64,000 bases of DNA from Muricea muricata (lineage: Eukaryota; Cnidaria; Anthozoa; Malacalcyonacea; Plexauridae). Under the pieces are notes generated by a model, which saw only the letters and a program-made list of their open reading frames with translations, was not told the DNA's origin and did not search any database. How positions within the stretch are numbered: position 1 is the first letter of the stretch; each line of letters begins with the position of its first letter. Positions 1-15,000 of this stretch are shown here, piece by piece. The stretch covers positions 3,749,501-3,813,500 of the forward strand of contig OY979726.1 of assembly GCA_963855995.1 (NCBI GenBank). The letters run 5' to 3'. The position numbers and the translations under genes are program-made.

Positions 1-336
1 TAAACCCAATGATTATGGTAAAACTAACCTCAAAAGGGCAGAAAAGCATGTTTGAGCGTGTTAAAAATAGAAATAAATTTCTGGGGGGCGTGTCCCCGGA
101 CCCTCTAGCAGCACTTGTGTCTTCATCGCTCGAAGAGCCCCCCTAACTTTTTTCATCTTCCTACGGCCTTGGCTCCAGTATTTATAGAATTCACCTAAAA
201 TGCCTACACAGGCTCTCGATTTGTCCGCATCCCTGCCTCGAAGCACAAGACTCGAATCATTGTCAATATCCATTTTAAAACTTTTATTTTTCTACTCTGA
301 ATACATACAGAATAAAAGATCTAATTAAGACATTAA

Positions 337-705
337 AGCCCCTTACAGACGAGCAAGTTTTCCTTGACAAGTTTCTTAACGAGTTCGCTTACGCGTCTGT
401 ACGACGAACAAGTTTTCCTTGACAAGTCTTCCGTGACAGACTTTATTTGTTCCTGTACATGTACGCGAAATTGGACAATATTTGTTCTTGACAACTTTTA
501 CGAGGCCGCATGAATTAAGTACGTAAACAAAAATTCCCTTGTCAAGTGCTCCTTGCTGCACGTACACACGAGCAAGTTTCCTTGTTGAAAATCTGGTACG
601 ACTAGCTTTTAAACCAGGCTCCTTGTCAAGGAAAAGTTGTCATTTTTTCGCGTGCACACGAGCAAATAAAATTTGTCACGGAAAAATTGCTCGTTTGTAC
701 GGGGC
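337..705 (-). mobile_element. TTAA-flanked MITE, copy 1
   Basis: TTAA at 333-336 and 706-709 flanks ends reading AGCCCCTTACAGACGAGCAA and, inverted, GCCCCGTACAAACGAGCAA. TTAA flanks point to piggyBac-type mobilisation. CTTGACAAG recurs inside. It lies in the opposite orientation to its relative at 63302-63667. Confidence 0.75.
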
Positions 706-710
706 TTAAT

Positions 711-3032
711 ACGGCACTTAATACGGCACATGAGCAGCTGGGAAATTTGTCTGAGCATGCGCCAGATAAGCCTGCGTGAACGCGTGGAAATTGCGTGATT
801 TACGCGTGATATTTAAAAATCATATAACAAACATGGATCACAAGCATTTTCAGTGGACTAAACGAGCTTTTAGCGTAATTTTTTAGAGCACGCTAACAAA
901 TCAGGTGAGTAGATATAAACATGAAGGCCAAGTTCCAGCTAAAGTCATGTTGGAGCAAAAGGCTGATTTTGTAAAATTCGACTCAAACTAGTCAACGCTC
1001 GTACTCGAACAACAATACAAAAATATCACTGAAATCGATCGACTAAACGCATTAGTCAATTGAAAAATATCTTTACCATTTGTACGAAAACATTTATACA
1101 GTGTCAAAAACATCATTGCACTGACGGCCCACATGATTGTGGATGTTTTATCACTTTCACGACCATTTCAACAACAACCGTAATTTAAAGTACTTTTCCG
1201 GTAGTGAGTTTCACAACAAATTATTGGCCTTGAGCGGAATTTATCAAACAAAAAAATTGGTTTCGAAAGGAACATAAACATATTGGAAGTAACAGGAAAC
1301 AAATATCTTTTTGGAGCAAAAGCTAAATTTTTCAGTATTAAGTCAAACGTAAATTCAACATTGCGCTTAATTCTTGGCAACCGACTCACATGTCAAAGTT
1401 TGGAAATTTGCTTCAAAAGACGATGTCATCACTTCAAAATATGATTAACTGACAGCTATATCAGTCCTTTACTGAAATCAATGAAAAATTGTGAACAAAA
1501 TTATAACTGGCTCGTCAAAGAAACTAAATTCCGAGCACCTCTGAAACCAATCTGTATTTCGCAAATAATATGCTAATTACATTTTGCGTTCAGCTGCCAA
1601 CAATATTTTTGCACAGCGGTGGCAAATTTCCCAGCTGCTCGGCACATGTAATTTAGTTAGTAAAGAATTCATGAAGTTAATTACATTAGATCGTTATTTT
1701 GGTATTTTTTGAACTAAATTGTGAATTTGTGCGACTTGAACTTCTGTGGTTTTGCTAGGGACTGTATTGGAGTCAGTTTGCTTTATCGTTGCGCTGCTGT
1801 TCTACAGCTTAAGCTCTCTAATGTTTTGTATAATCATTTTGGATAACCTTATTTAAACTGTAGTGATTTTTTTTTGTGAAGACCCAATACATGAAGCTAT
1901 TGTTGAACGTCACAAAGTTTTGAAGGCAAATTCTTGCATAGGTATGTCTAATTTATTCACAATAAAGTTGTATTTTTACGAGCGACAACTCTGTTCATTC
2001 GGCCAGCCAAAAATGTGAATCCATCATGGGGAAATAGAATTACCACAAGTGGTAGTTTCAAAAAGAATTTCGTTGAAAATTTCTTACAAATTCTTCAAAA
2101 CTCGCGGCAGCCTGGTTTTGATTAGTGTCTTAAGCATTAGCAACATAACAAAGGATAACTTTTTCTCAAAGGATTGCGAAGACAAGCAGAAAGAATTTTC
2201 TTCTAAATTTGCTTTTGTTCTGTTATCACCAGCCTTCAATCTAACCGCTTTTTAATTTCCGCCATCTTGGATTCCATTTTGGCTGTACGGTTTTTGCATT
2301 CAGCTTCATTTACACGCAAATGGAGAACAGAATAGCTTTACTACTTATAAAGCATTTTCGTATTATTATTTCACAGAAATAATTTTATTTGCTGAACTTA
2401 ATTAATATTGGTATATATGTTTTGTTCACGTTCCTTAGTAAAGAAACAACTGGAATACAGGCTGAAGCCCATAGTAATGTATATAGCTTAAACTTTTTTG
2501 TAACTACTGTTCAATGCTTGCTCCGGAGGGAAATCCTGCTATTATGAATCAAATGTTCTGATATTTTTAGTGTTATGCAATGTAGACAGAATTAATCCCA
2601 TAGCTTCAACAATATATGGTTAGGAAAGTTGAAATTAAACCAACGTCCGGACTCACCTTAAAGACGTTGAGTTAATGAAAGTAAAAAATCAGATCTGGTG
2701 CTAACAACTCGTCATCAAGTTCCAACAAACTTGTCAGTTTCAAAACTTGTTGCAACTTATCATCTGCAGACTTGTTACAACTTGTTGAAACAACTTGCAG
2801 CAAGCGGCGGATAACAAATTAACAAGTTTTGACAAGCAACTTGCAACAAGGCCATTGGAAACTTGCAACAGACTTGTCGTCAACAAGCTGTCGCAAGCCA
2901 TGCGAACGCATCCTGATATCGGCTTGTCGTAAGCAGTCTGTTATGCCAATGTGCTTGAATCAAAGACTTAGGTCGACTTTCGAAACGGTACCTTGATTAA
3001 TCGCCTGTGATCACATGCGGGGATACGGATTT
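711..3032. other. Region downstream of the coiled-coil gene, no gene seen
   Basis: AT-rich sequence with no frame resembling protein. It holds the AACTTGTTG-type degenerate repeat at 2690-2945. Confidence 0.5.
2690..2945. repeat. AACTTGTTGCAA-rich degenerate repeat
   Basis: ACTTGTTGCAAC, CAACTTGTTG and CAACAAGYTGTCG recur for 250 bp. Similar text occurs at 60220-60390 and briefly at 31180-31210. Confidence 0.55.
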
Positions 3033-6000
3033 CTACATTTTTAGACTGCGTTCTTTAACTTGTCTAAATGCAGTCGGGCGGTTGCCGCCAATGTTGAGTT
3101 TCTCGCAAGAGCCACTGGGGTTGTCGCGAAGATCTTTTAAAGACGACTGTCTGCTGAGCGACATCAAGTACGCTGCGTTTTGTTGAAACTGAGAGATGTT
3201 TTCCTTACTCACTTTTCGTACCTTGAGCACCTTCAGCTGGCGTCTGAAACGATGAAATATGGCATGTTTATTTTATAGTTTAATGGACTATCATTTGACA
3301 TACGTACGGCACAGTCTTTGGCTTTAATCAGTTCAACTGAAAATTCAGAACTATATACCAGTTAGTGATTTTATTGGCCAGAACCTGCATAATAAACATG
3401 CGCAATGCGACGGGGACACAAACTTCAAATGTTTTGTTCTGTTTATTTTCTATTCTTTGCACAGGATGCATAAAGTATTTAGACATTTCAAATTTAAATT
3501 ACCCGCAATCTATCGTACTAATTCGACAGTCCTGAATGCCTCCAAATATTATAATTTGACAGCTGTATTTGGAGCTCGAATCAATAATTTGCAAAAACAA
3601 AAGGGCTTGTACATGTGAGAGTTTTGACATTATTATCAATTTCCCATGTGTAGAAAATTCTTGTGTTTTTGCGCATCATTGAATCAAAGCTGAATAGCAG
3701 ATCTTTCGAGTTATGACAACAGAAATTCAAATTTTGAAATTCAAATTTTTTGTCTTGTAGTCAATTCAGAAACATGGCCGAAAAGATGCGGCGGCGAAAT
3801 CGTTGCGTTCAGACTTTGGATAGTATCTTTTGGAAAGTTAAATCGTAGGATTGCTTGGCAGCTAAACTCAAGCCCATTTTATGGACAACAAATTAAAGGT
3901 ATTTCAAAAGCTTTATAAAGTGTTCGAGACGTTTTAGACATGACATGTAGTTATCAAAGACAAAGGCAAAATAAGTCAAGACTCAACCTAGCCATTATTA
4001 TTATGCCTAATGCAGCCTTTTCCCTCGTATCAAACATGTTTGACACGCGAGAAAACGTTGCATGAGGCACAAACTCAGTAAAATACCCCCTCACACGGCA
4101 AGCGATCGGCTGAGCTATCATACGAGTAACTTTTGCTCAGCAGATCATTCTCGTGTGCGGCATGCTGATACCATAGATATCTCATATACACTAGATGACG
4201 CATCCCACACTGTGAGCTGGCGAATCGCAGGCGCTGGTCGTTCCCACAGAGTTGAGAAGGAGCATGATAATTTGTGTATTTTTATTTCGGAAGTGGACAA
4301 AGTTGACAATAAGTCCTCTTTTATGCAGCTAAAAAGTATTTAATACACAAATGCAGAAAAGTATAGTGTTTTCTGTAGCATTTTTTGATGAGTGGGAACG
4401 ACCAATATGGCCGCCGTATATAGCTATGATGGGATACCGCTGAGGTTTTTGGCTTCACTTTTGATATACAGATGCGCTATCTAGTGTATATGAGATATCT
4501 ATGGGCTGTACGAACGTGCGGTTGTTGTAGTGTGGTATATTGCGGTATGGTTTATAGACCTTTGGAGTGCTTACAAGACGCCAGTGTCGAACAATGAATT
4601 GCGGTGTAATCTTTAGGGAATAGGAAAAAATAAATCTCTATCTAAAGATATGATTATTGCGTACGAGAAATAAATGTACACTAGAGTAGCTCGATACAGC
4701 TTAAAAACTTACCTCTCAGTTCGTGGTGATTCGGCTGAACCTCGCCTCGAAGATGAGGCACTGCTACTTGCGCTTGAACAACTGTCGTCAGAAGATGGGC
4801 GCCTAAAAGAAATTTGAAATAGTCTTGTTGATAGTTCATTAGACTCTACACAATCATCTGCATATTCTGAAATTTTGGCGTCCAAGTAAAACACAATAAA
4901 TTTACCTTTTATCCCCAGTGAACGCCAACCCCGCCTGAAAAAAAGAAGATAAAATTATTTACTATGTACGTACTTTGCTTATTGTAATTCTGCTATTGGT
5001 AATGTGGGTGTGGTGTGATATGGTGTGGTGTGGTATGGTATGGTGTGGCGGGTTGTGCTTTGGTGTGATATGGTGTGGTGTGGTGTGGTGTGGTATGGTG
5101 TGGTATGGTATGGTATGGTATGGTGTGGTGTGGTATGGTGTGGTGTGGTGTGGTATGGTATGGTATGGTGTGGTGTGGTATGGTGTGGTGGGGTATGGTG
5201 TGGTGGGATATGGTGTGGGGTTGTGTGTCATGCTATGGTATGCTATAGCAGATTTAATAACAGAAAAAGTCCAGCTAACTGTCAACAAACCCCCACAGCA
5301 TTACATCCGCGCACACGCATATGTTTGGTATTGTGTTTAGTATTAAATATTGCGCAATTATTGTTCGAAAAATTTTATTGGTGGCTGAGTCTTGCCATTG
5401 AGCCAAAGAGTATGGCAGGATCGGCGATTTTTTCGCCGACGGTTCGTATTTCATAATACAAATGACGTTATATAAAATTTGACTGGTTCGACAATTATCC
5501 AAACATGGAAATTACGAATTAACACCATATAGTGAGTACTTTTTAAACGTCATAGAAAGCGTTAATTTATTTTCCTCATTCGGGTAATACTTATTACGTT
5601 GGTTTGCCTGGAACTTCATAAAAGTATTCGAACAATATAGTGATGGAGGTTACGAGTAAATACTCCAACATGCACAAATAGAATGGCCTGGAATATCTCG
5701 TAACCTTTTGTGTGATACGTACTTTTGCTGATAAACCAACAACTAATTAAAACCTTAATTTACTATTTGGTTGCATTTTAATAAAAAAAAACACTTCCAG
5801 GGAGCAAGGCATTAACCCTTTCTTGAGCGGGCTTTCGCATATAAAAACAATGATAAAACTACATTCTGAAGAAAATCTGTCAACTTTAAAAGTTTTATTT
5901 CCGCAAGACATGTTTTCAAATGAACACAGCCGACTTCAAGAGCCTCAGAAATTACACTATGTGAACGTGGTTTGTGTAAATTTTTGAGGTCCCTGGAGGT

Positions 6001-9000
6001 CAAAGCAAAGGAGCAGAGTATACAGGCCGTGCCCTCCCCTCCCCCCCCCCCCCCCCTATGGACTTACATAAGGGTTCATGTTGTTTAGCAACTGTAATGT
6101 TTGCAAACATCGGAAGAAGAATTTCAAGATACGTTAATTTGTACATGCTTGTCACGACTTGGAGGTCCTTTATTAAACTATGTTGCCTTATTGGAGAACT
6201 CTGAACCTTTTATGAACATCATCTGCCGAGGATGACAAACGATACAACTTGTTGAAAAGTCTGAAAGCTTTTTCATCGCGGATTTGGGCATTTATAAAGC
6301 AATCTGGTGTATACACCAGCTGTCACCGACCTGCTGTATAGTCTTAGCATTTACGTCATTGCGACAAATCTTGTAACGTTTAATGGATTTAAGTGTAAGA
6401 GGGCTTTAGATTATCAGAAAGCTTAAGGCTAAATTAGGTTTTTAACTTCTACTTCAAGCATGCGTAGGCGGGCTTCATGATTTCATGCAATATGTGACTT
6501 CATAGAAACAGGATTTTATGTCTAAAACAAGCGACAGCCTACCATTGCATGTCAGTGAAATATTTTTGTCCTTAATTATAACCTGTGCGTCATGGCAATA
6601 TTCAGTAAAGAATTTTGTTTCTACAGGACATAGATACCTGGCAATCAACAACAACTCATTATGTAATTAGCCACTAGACTCTCATCCACAAAGCACTGTC
6701 ACATTGTGCATTTCGTTTAATAATTAAGGCCTACCCCACCATTGGCCTCTCCTTGAACAGTCTGTCGAAATTGTTACATTTTAATGAGTCACTTTTATTG
6801 AGTCGCTTTTTTCTGTATGATACAAACAAGACCAGTTGAACACGAGCTTTATATGAAGAACACTTGAGGTAGGGAACATTGATTAGTAATTTAGAGCGTT
6901 GTTAGGTATGAGGCCACCCACTCACTCCACCCCACCCTGCGCGGCTTACGGCTTTGAACACAAACAAGTAACCCAGAAGGAATTTTGCCATAGACAAGTA
7001 CGATTTCTCTGCTTTAGTCCGATGCGGTGCCACTCAGTGTGGCAGCATTTCAGCATTACTAATATCGTTTCTAGGCCAGGCGAAGAAAAAAACTGTTCTG
7101 TAAACTTTATCAACAAAGCCGGTATATATGTGTGTGCTAATTTTCCATGACTTAATTTGTTTTCCTATCGGGATATTATAAAAGCGAACAAAGATGCCAT
7201 TCACCACAGTGGAGTTTATCAGTCGCGATCTCTTCAAGCGGAAAGAGTCAATTTTACTTTATCCTTATTGATTCAGTTCTAACAACTTGATTAATATGTT
7301 ATTACTCCTTTTCATCTTGCAAAATAAGCAAGCAAGTGACAAACACTCAAGTTACTAAACGCGCTGTTACACTGTACAATTAACTTGTCTCGCAATTTTG
7401 TCGCGACACAAGTTGCAAGCGACATCGCAGAGTGTAACAAGCCTCGCAACCATTAAGTCACGCAAAGTAGAATCAGGCTCTACTTTTCGCAAAGATTTCC
7501 GCAACGCTGCAATGTATTTTCTAGCCACTGCACAGTGTAACATCCCTCTTACAACTTGTCTCGCAATATTTCTGACGAGCAGCCAATAGAAACTCGCTGT
7601 TTAAAAATAGTTTCCAGCCTCTACTCAGATTGCGAGACAAGTTGCAAAAAACGTTGCACAGTGTAACATCCCTAATCTTGAAACTCCAATTTTTAAAATA
7701 CATTCGCTGCGCGACAAGCTAAGGTGCCTATAGCATGAAATATTGTCCAATATTTTAGTTATTGCTTTACGAAGATCAGTCAAATTCGCAACATTAATTC
7801 TTTGGTAGACTGATTTTTGCAAACAAAACAATTTCAGAACAGGCGCAAAAAATTCCATGTGTTCGGCACCTTGAATCTGTCCTTGGCCACCTAATATTCA
7901 CAAGCCGAGAAAAGATATTTTTTCTTAAATGTTAATGGTATGTAAAGTATTTCGAAATGTTCATTACTTCAACCCTAAATTGCTTAACATTTTGATTTAT
8001 TCCACACTGAGTGAAGGGTTCCGAAGTTGTGCTGGATTTACTGGCCCCGTTTCGGGAACGAGATATATTCCCTCCAAAGTGGAAACACAGCATGGCGGGT
8101 ATTTTATGCAAATCAGTCCAAATATTGACATGACGCCAGGCATGTATGACGCTGTAAACAAATTGCGCGATAAACATTTGAGTGCGTCGTAATGAAAAAT
8201 AGCAAACTGCGAATTGAAAACACAGATATGAAACCATCACCGGGTGTGTTGAAAGCGGTTCGACCGCTTACACTATTCAAGCCGAGTCGATGTTTTTCTT
8301 TCCCCTATCTTGATGCTGTAGGAATTTTTAAGAGCTTGATTGGAATTCCAAGTGCGCATATAAGGACCGATAAGCATTCATATTTTGTTTAGGTCTTGGA
8401 GATTAGTTTGACGTCTGCAGAGGGGTGTTTGTATATGTACTGAGAACGAATTTCAACATGCCAACGTAAGTTTGAACTAACAAAGAAGCAGCTTTTAGAA
8501 GCCTTCTTCCCACTAGCGACACAAGAATAAGCGAAAGATAACGTTTCCTCGGAGGTTTACGAAGACAAAGCAGAAAGAATTTTCTCTTGAATTTCCTTTA
8601 GTTCTAACATAGCTTATGCTCGTAGTTTTATTTTTGTGCTTAAGTCAATGCTTATGTCCCACACTGCACTGCACTTCCTTGCTTTGTCTTTTGCAGTTTA
8701 GCTGGTGCTTGTGCTTATATCGTTTTAGTAATATAGCTAGACATGTGTAATCCATCTGAGATTCAAGTAAAAGATATGTGATTCACGGATTAGTAATTAA
8801 AACATGGGCGCATGTCAATGCGATTATTCTTGAATTTCACAAATATCTGATAAAGAACTCCTGCCCATGTTTTAATACGTACTGCATAAACAATCTTCAA
8901 TTATTTCAGCCTTCTGAATTCTTTTATCAGCTTAAAGTTTACCCAGGTTTATTTGCTATTGTTTGCAAATATTTTTCCAGATATTTCTAGCTGCTGCTGT

Positions 9001-12000
9001 GATTTTAGTTGACGCAGTGAATCCGGAACTAAAAAGTTTTCTCTCCAAATTGTAGCTATATACTACGGCTCTCAGATATAAGGTGATTTACGAATAAACT
9101 GAGTATATTTGGTGAGTAAGCGTTCACATTACGCAAAAAAATATTCGCCCAAGTCTGGTTGTTGATAGGTACTCTTACCAATGACAACTAATTGACTGTA
9201 AGATAAAACCGATAAAAGCTATCACATTCAAGCAAGTTTATTTGGAAAGAGGTCCAACTTAGGTTATGATATATTAGAGTAAGATTTTTGATGCAACGTT
9301 AAGGAAGATATCGATATTTCAAATCGAACAAGCGTTTTGGAGAATTCATATGCCAAAATTTGCAACATTTCTGTTTCAAATATCGCTGTATGATACCCAA
9401 CAAAACAACTTGTCGTACTCGAATGGTAGACGTTGTCTAGCAGGATAAACTATGTAACTTAAGAAACAATCAACGTTTGCTATAGTATGAAACTATGAAA
9501 GCCTACCGACGTAGTGACAACTGACATCTTTCTTGGATGATTTATTATCATGCCAGGTCGAAATTTAAAGGTTGAGAGCTATCCAGAATATTTCTAAAAT
9601 TTAATAAAAAAAATACGCTGAAATTTCAGTTGACTGCTACGAAAAATGCAAGAATTTCGCTGAAAAGGCAATTGGACTCACATTATTAGCATCCTCCTAA
9701 AGGGTTATTCCATTTGAAATGTTGATATCCCGCATGATTTTGCATCGAAAGTCTTATTCTAATCATCAAAATCAACGTTAGTCCTTTCTGAATACAATAA
9801 AACTTATTTGAGTCCAAATAAGTCAATCGACTAGGAAGAGTTTCTATTTGGGACACCTAGCGCACATTCCCAAGCACTCGCACCCATCAATTTGCTTGTC
9901 GAAATTTTCAACTACATTTGCTTGCGAACATCTGGGAAACTTATCATCAAGCTTGTCGCTCTAAACCGCACAAGAAGCGTGTTTACTTGTTTCGTTGCGG
10001 TGGCAGAATGCCCGAAACCAGCCGAGATGGACTGAAGATATGCCTTTACATTTTATTACTTCCGTTCTGCAGGCAAAATGGCCGGTCGTATCTTTGCCTG
10101 TAAGGCTATCAAGAAACTCAGCTGTTTCGTCTCGCAGGAAATGAGACGAACTCGACATGTGTTTCCACTTGTTGGCTTGCCGATACGTTGAAGATTTGTT
10201 GGTGTAAAACCGCAAAGATTTATAGATTTGATAAATTTTCGCACGTAGGCATGATTGCACGCACGAATAGTCTGTTACAGTGCCTCAGAAGCAGATTTTT
10301 TTATTGGATTATGTGGAGAGCTTTTAAAACTGTGCCTCAAGCATTGTTGACGAGATCTTTCGATTTTAGTTTTTTGTTTCGCATAATGTAGTTTTCTCAA
10401 AAAGAAAAAAATTGGATAGTAAGTGGTATGGTTATGTCTCAAAACAACATGCTACCAATTGACTGAGTAATCCAACGTTGAATTAGCCATTTCCCACCAA
10501 ACAACCCATGTATGATTTGCGATCTCGATTAGGAAATGTTCAATTAGTCTGCGTGTCAAAGTCCCTGTGCTTAATTGGCGTCAATATCTGCAAAAACTAA
10601 TTTAATTGTAATGTACAACGTACTTGTTTCCATAAAGCCACGCGACCGCATGCAAGCATAGCTAGATTAAACATTATTTGATATTTGTGGTGTTGCTTTG
10701 TCTTTGAGTTCTAAATCGGGTGAGCTCAAAAATATGCCTGACCACGGTGGGAATTGAATCTACGACTTCTGGAAGGCTATAGCAAAAAAATTAAAGAACG
10801 CTTTGCCAACTGGGCTACGCGATCCCATTCGAGTAAGTGATATTTGGAAACCAAGTCTAGTTCCTTCGACATCAATGTAATCCTAGCTGTCATTCCAAAC
10901 GACGTAGCTAGAGCTTCCCACCGTGATTAGGCATATTTTTCCGCTTGCGAATCAAAGTAGCACCACGGCTGGGTACATTACATCAAAAAGATACATAAAA
11001 ATCATGCTTAAACTAATCATTTATTCTTGATTGTCATATCCGTTCCAAATTTTTCCTGCTTTGGGTAATTGGGTTCAATAATAATTGCGATATCTATAAT
11101 TGCTTTACCGTAATCGATACGGAAAGAATTTAGAATACCTGCAGGTGAAATAGTGAGTTTGTTGAACTGAAACTGCAGGGCATTATTACAAAACTGCCGT
11201 TCTCAAAACATATGCAACTGGAACGCTGACTAAATACAAAAGCTCAGCAGTTAATGGGTGAAGCCAAGTTAGTTTTTCTGAGTTTTGAGTCTAAAGCTAA
11301 ATTTTTTAATATAGAAAATATAGAAAAGCTAAGTTATATTTAATATAGAAAATGAAATACTTTAAGCAAAAAAGAAATGCCGAAACAACTGCAAATTTTG
11401 ACTTAAAATACGGCAAATTTCTCTTCAAAGTTAAAAGAGTTTTTCTTTCACTTAAAGCCCTAAAAATGTTACAATTAATTAATGTAAAATTACATTATTA
11501 GAATTAAATAGCTTTGATTTGATACACGGCTCAATTTTTGACAATAAGTATTTCAACTCAAAACTCAGAAAAAGTGAATCGAATTGTTTAAAATAGTTTA
11601 CTCATAATTCCATACCGTAACTGATAAAAACTACCATGGGGTAATTTCTGATCATAACTATTGCATTACGTTGAATTGCAGTGCATTGTATTACATTATT
11701 GCATTAAGAAATCGATTCGAAATGTTTACAGGTGCAGATTTGAGTTACCGCGGTTTGCATTTTTGCCCTTTCCCACGCGTTACTGTTTACAGGGTTTTAT
11801 GCCAAAGAGCCCTTTCATCACCCTCGTACGAATAAATACTACATGCGAAAAGATATCGCAAACTACAATCAGAATAAGGCTTAGAGTTTTCAATACCGTT
11901 GATAACTTTCCCGCTGCGTGATCTGATTAATAGTCGGAAACGTAAAAAAAATGGCTTGGAATCGTATTAGGTGCTAACATGTAATCATATTGTGTGCGAA

Positions 12001-15000
12001 AACTGTTGCATGACCACATTTGAGCTGCGATTATATTTATCGTACTTAAAATAAAAAATAAGGATAAATCAAATGCCTAATTCCAGGACATTACTGTCTG
12101 CCATATGCTAGCTATCAATCAGAAAGAATACTATTCTAAGCTTAAGCTTGTATAATGCCTCGCGCAAATAATGTTCCACGCAAGACAGGAACTGGCGTCT
12201 GTTACAAGCAAGCAATTTCGCATAAACTGAATTAGACTGTAAATTTCCGATCATTATGTATTATACCGTATAGGTTTATCACTTCTAAACTTCAATTAGA
12301 ATTCCTTGTTCTTTTACAGGGTGTCGACAAATAACAATCTCTAGATTCCGCTAGTCATGTTATACAGTTAATAAAGCTGAACTGGAGGATCAGATGAGCA
12401 ACGTCTCACGTGGGTGTCGAATGTTCGTCGTGTTAAATCAAACAACAAAAACTTAGGTAAGACATCTCATATCTATTGTTCGAGTGGGATCAAACGCAAC
12501 GAAAATTTGTGGCAAAAAAACTGTTTAAAAAGGATGGACGAAAGATAATTTTTCAACTGCCAGTTTAAATTCGCGCTGCTATAGTTCAAGTTAGTACGTT
12601 TCAAAATGTTACAAACTCTAAAAAACTTAGCTTATAGAATTTATTGTAAACACAGAGCAAACCAACCTTAACATCTTCTCGTCTATTCCCGAGAAAAAAC
12701 AAAACCAACCAACCTTTTTTGATGGCACGTCTCTCACGGGCACTGTCTCATCCATGCTGTCTCTACAGGAATTTCCACTGTTTTTTTCTTTTATGCTCCA
12801 TCGACCCGAAGGCGTCTTCTCTCCACAAAAGTTCAAATCTTGAACGTGGGCTTCGCTCGGGACCGCCTGTCCTTCTTCGTACATCGTTTGATGTCCTTTA
12901 TAAAGTTTCTTTTGCAGTTCTGCGACCTTCTCGCGGAAATCTTTGTTGAAATCCAAGTTCATTGCGCGGTTTAGAATTGTTTCACATCGTTCGGGACATT
13001 CAACCTTCGTTTCCTCTCGTTCCGTTTGTTCTTGTTGCTCCACAACATGGATGTTCGCTGTTTGTGTGAGATTGAGAACGTGTTAGAATAGGATGGGACA
13101 TTATAGAACAGAATTCTACAACTTTGAATAGTATGCATGGCTGAAAGATTTGAAGGAAATCTCCGAGCAAGCTAATATCGTCGATTAATTCATTAGTTAG
13201 CATCGATCTATATACATTTACTAAATATGCAGATTATGCTTGTCTGGGGTCGCCATCAACCTATACTAAGGCTTTGTGAATGGTTGGTTATAACAACAAA
13301 GGTGCTTCATGAACTATAGAAATTGGTTTTCTAAAAAACGCACCACAAACAATGATGACTTTTAGTTCAAATGTCTATTCACAAAGACTGATCTGTTGTT
13401 CCATTTTTGCAAGGCACGAGCTCGAATGGTAGGTACTTGCCAGCTAGTAGGAATGTGAATGATAGAATGAAGCGGGACTGCCGTGAATAGAATGAAAAGG
13501 GATAAAGCGAAGTGGGGCGAAATGGAGTGGAATGAATGAATAGGAATAGAGTGAAATGAAGTAGAATGAAACAGAGTACAATAGACTGAAATGGGATGGT
13601 ATAAAATGGATAGAATGCAGTGGAATAAGGTGTAATGAAATGGAATAAGGTGTAATGAAATGGAATGGGATGAATAAAGGAAAATTGAGTGAAATGAAGT
13701 GAAACGAAATAGAATACTACAGAATGAAAAGAAGGGGATTGAAATGGAATAGAATGTAGTGAAAATGGAGTGAAATGGAATAGAATGTAGTGAAAATGGA
13801 GTGAAATGGAATAGAATGTAGTGAAAATGGAGTGAAATGGAATAGAATCTGGTGAAAATAGAGTGGAGTGAAATGAAGTGGAGTGGAATAGACTGGATTG
13901 AGTGGAGTGGACTGGTTCTGGGATAAATATAATGGTATGGAGTGGAATGAAAAGAATTAACTAGAGTGGAATGCGATGCATGGGTTATAGTAGATGAAAT
14001 AGAGGGGAATGCAATGTAACGAACAGCTTTAAGAAATGAGCATGAATGAAATTGGATGCAATAATTAAAATGCCTTGTGATCGACTTTACCAACCCACTT
14101 CTTATCGTTACCTTTGTTGCTTTTAGTCGCATAACTTCCGCTCACATGAGCCACGTGAGAGGAGCCCTCTTTGGGTACTCTTTCAACATGCAATTGCCAT
14201 TTGGCTGGTGATTTGATCATTGCCTGTTTCAATTTCTCTTCAAGCACTTGGCATCTTGCCTCCGACATTTCCCGTTTCTTGTCGAGCTCTTCGTTTTTCT
14301 TATAACTCAAGTCCAGCTTCTCTTGCAATTCGACGATTTTCATTTGCAAAACATACGATGACTTCTGGTCCTGCCTCTGTAAGTTTTCCGATTGAGAGAG
14401 GCTTTCTTCGAGGGAACGCTTTTCCTTTTCCAATATATTCAGCCTGTAATAAATATTTAACTTCTTAGCTAAACTCTAAAAAGCATCAATCAATTAAGGT
14501 TTGAAATTTAAAATGAATATTGTCCAAAGGAACTTAATGGTGTGTGCGCCAAACCGCGAACCCAAGCGGCAAGGCAACTGCTTATAGATTCTCAAAGCCA
14601 GGACGATTTGTGCATTCAAGATGAAACGTGAGTTGGCTGCTAAGCTGTAAAACAGAATTAGCTTTTGAATCTGTTTTTGTGGCTAGCGTCCTGTCGTACG
14701 TGCTTCTATAACGGCACCTGAGCTCACAACAGGAAACTGGTGTCCCACATTTTGATACAAGATGTTCTAAATTAGCTCAATATTTGTTGTCACAGGTCAA
14801 GCACACTTCGCCGTTTATTTTGTTTTTGAGAAAAAACAACTCTATTTGATACCACCCTAATGGATACTGTTTTAATCCCCAGCATACAAGTGTACACGGT
14901 AATTTTCTTTTAGATATCCCCAGATGTCCTCCAAGTTACAAGTCCTTCAAAGGCTGGCAGAGGTTTGTAGAGATTTTTACGCTATTTTAGAATTTCGAGC

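Larger units (their letters stand above)
5250..12713. other. 7.8-kb intron interior of the coiled-coil gene
   Basis: Contains a C-run at 6040-6056, the MITE at 7358-7672, SINE pieces at 10670-10985 and AT-rich filler. A CpG-richer stretch at 9900-10260 has open frames on both strands but no recognised protein or splice-consistent exon. Confidence 0.5.

Noticed and set aside
4962..5456. Open frames of 108-143 codons on both strands
   Set aside because: They are translations of the (TGGTR)n array, with repeated HTTPY or VVWYG text; a pentamer array without stops stays open in several frames.
6030..6056. Homopolymer C/G runs (also 20083, 36640, 38222, 41615, 49258) as a shared functional element
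   Set aside because: They look like eroded parts of one or more dispersed repeats; the flanks are too degenerate to define an element here.
9900..10260. CpG-richer stretch with open frames on both strands
   Set aside because: No recognised protein and no splice sites that fit the host gene phases.
10746..10826. tRNA gene
   Set aside because: A and B boxes are present but the anticodon arm does not fold and the body continues as a SINE.
13362..14132. 256-codon minus-strand frame rich in His/Ser/Phe
   Set aside because: It is a translation of the GGAAT-type satellite, and it runs past both ends of the array only by chance.
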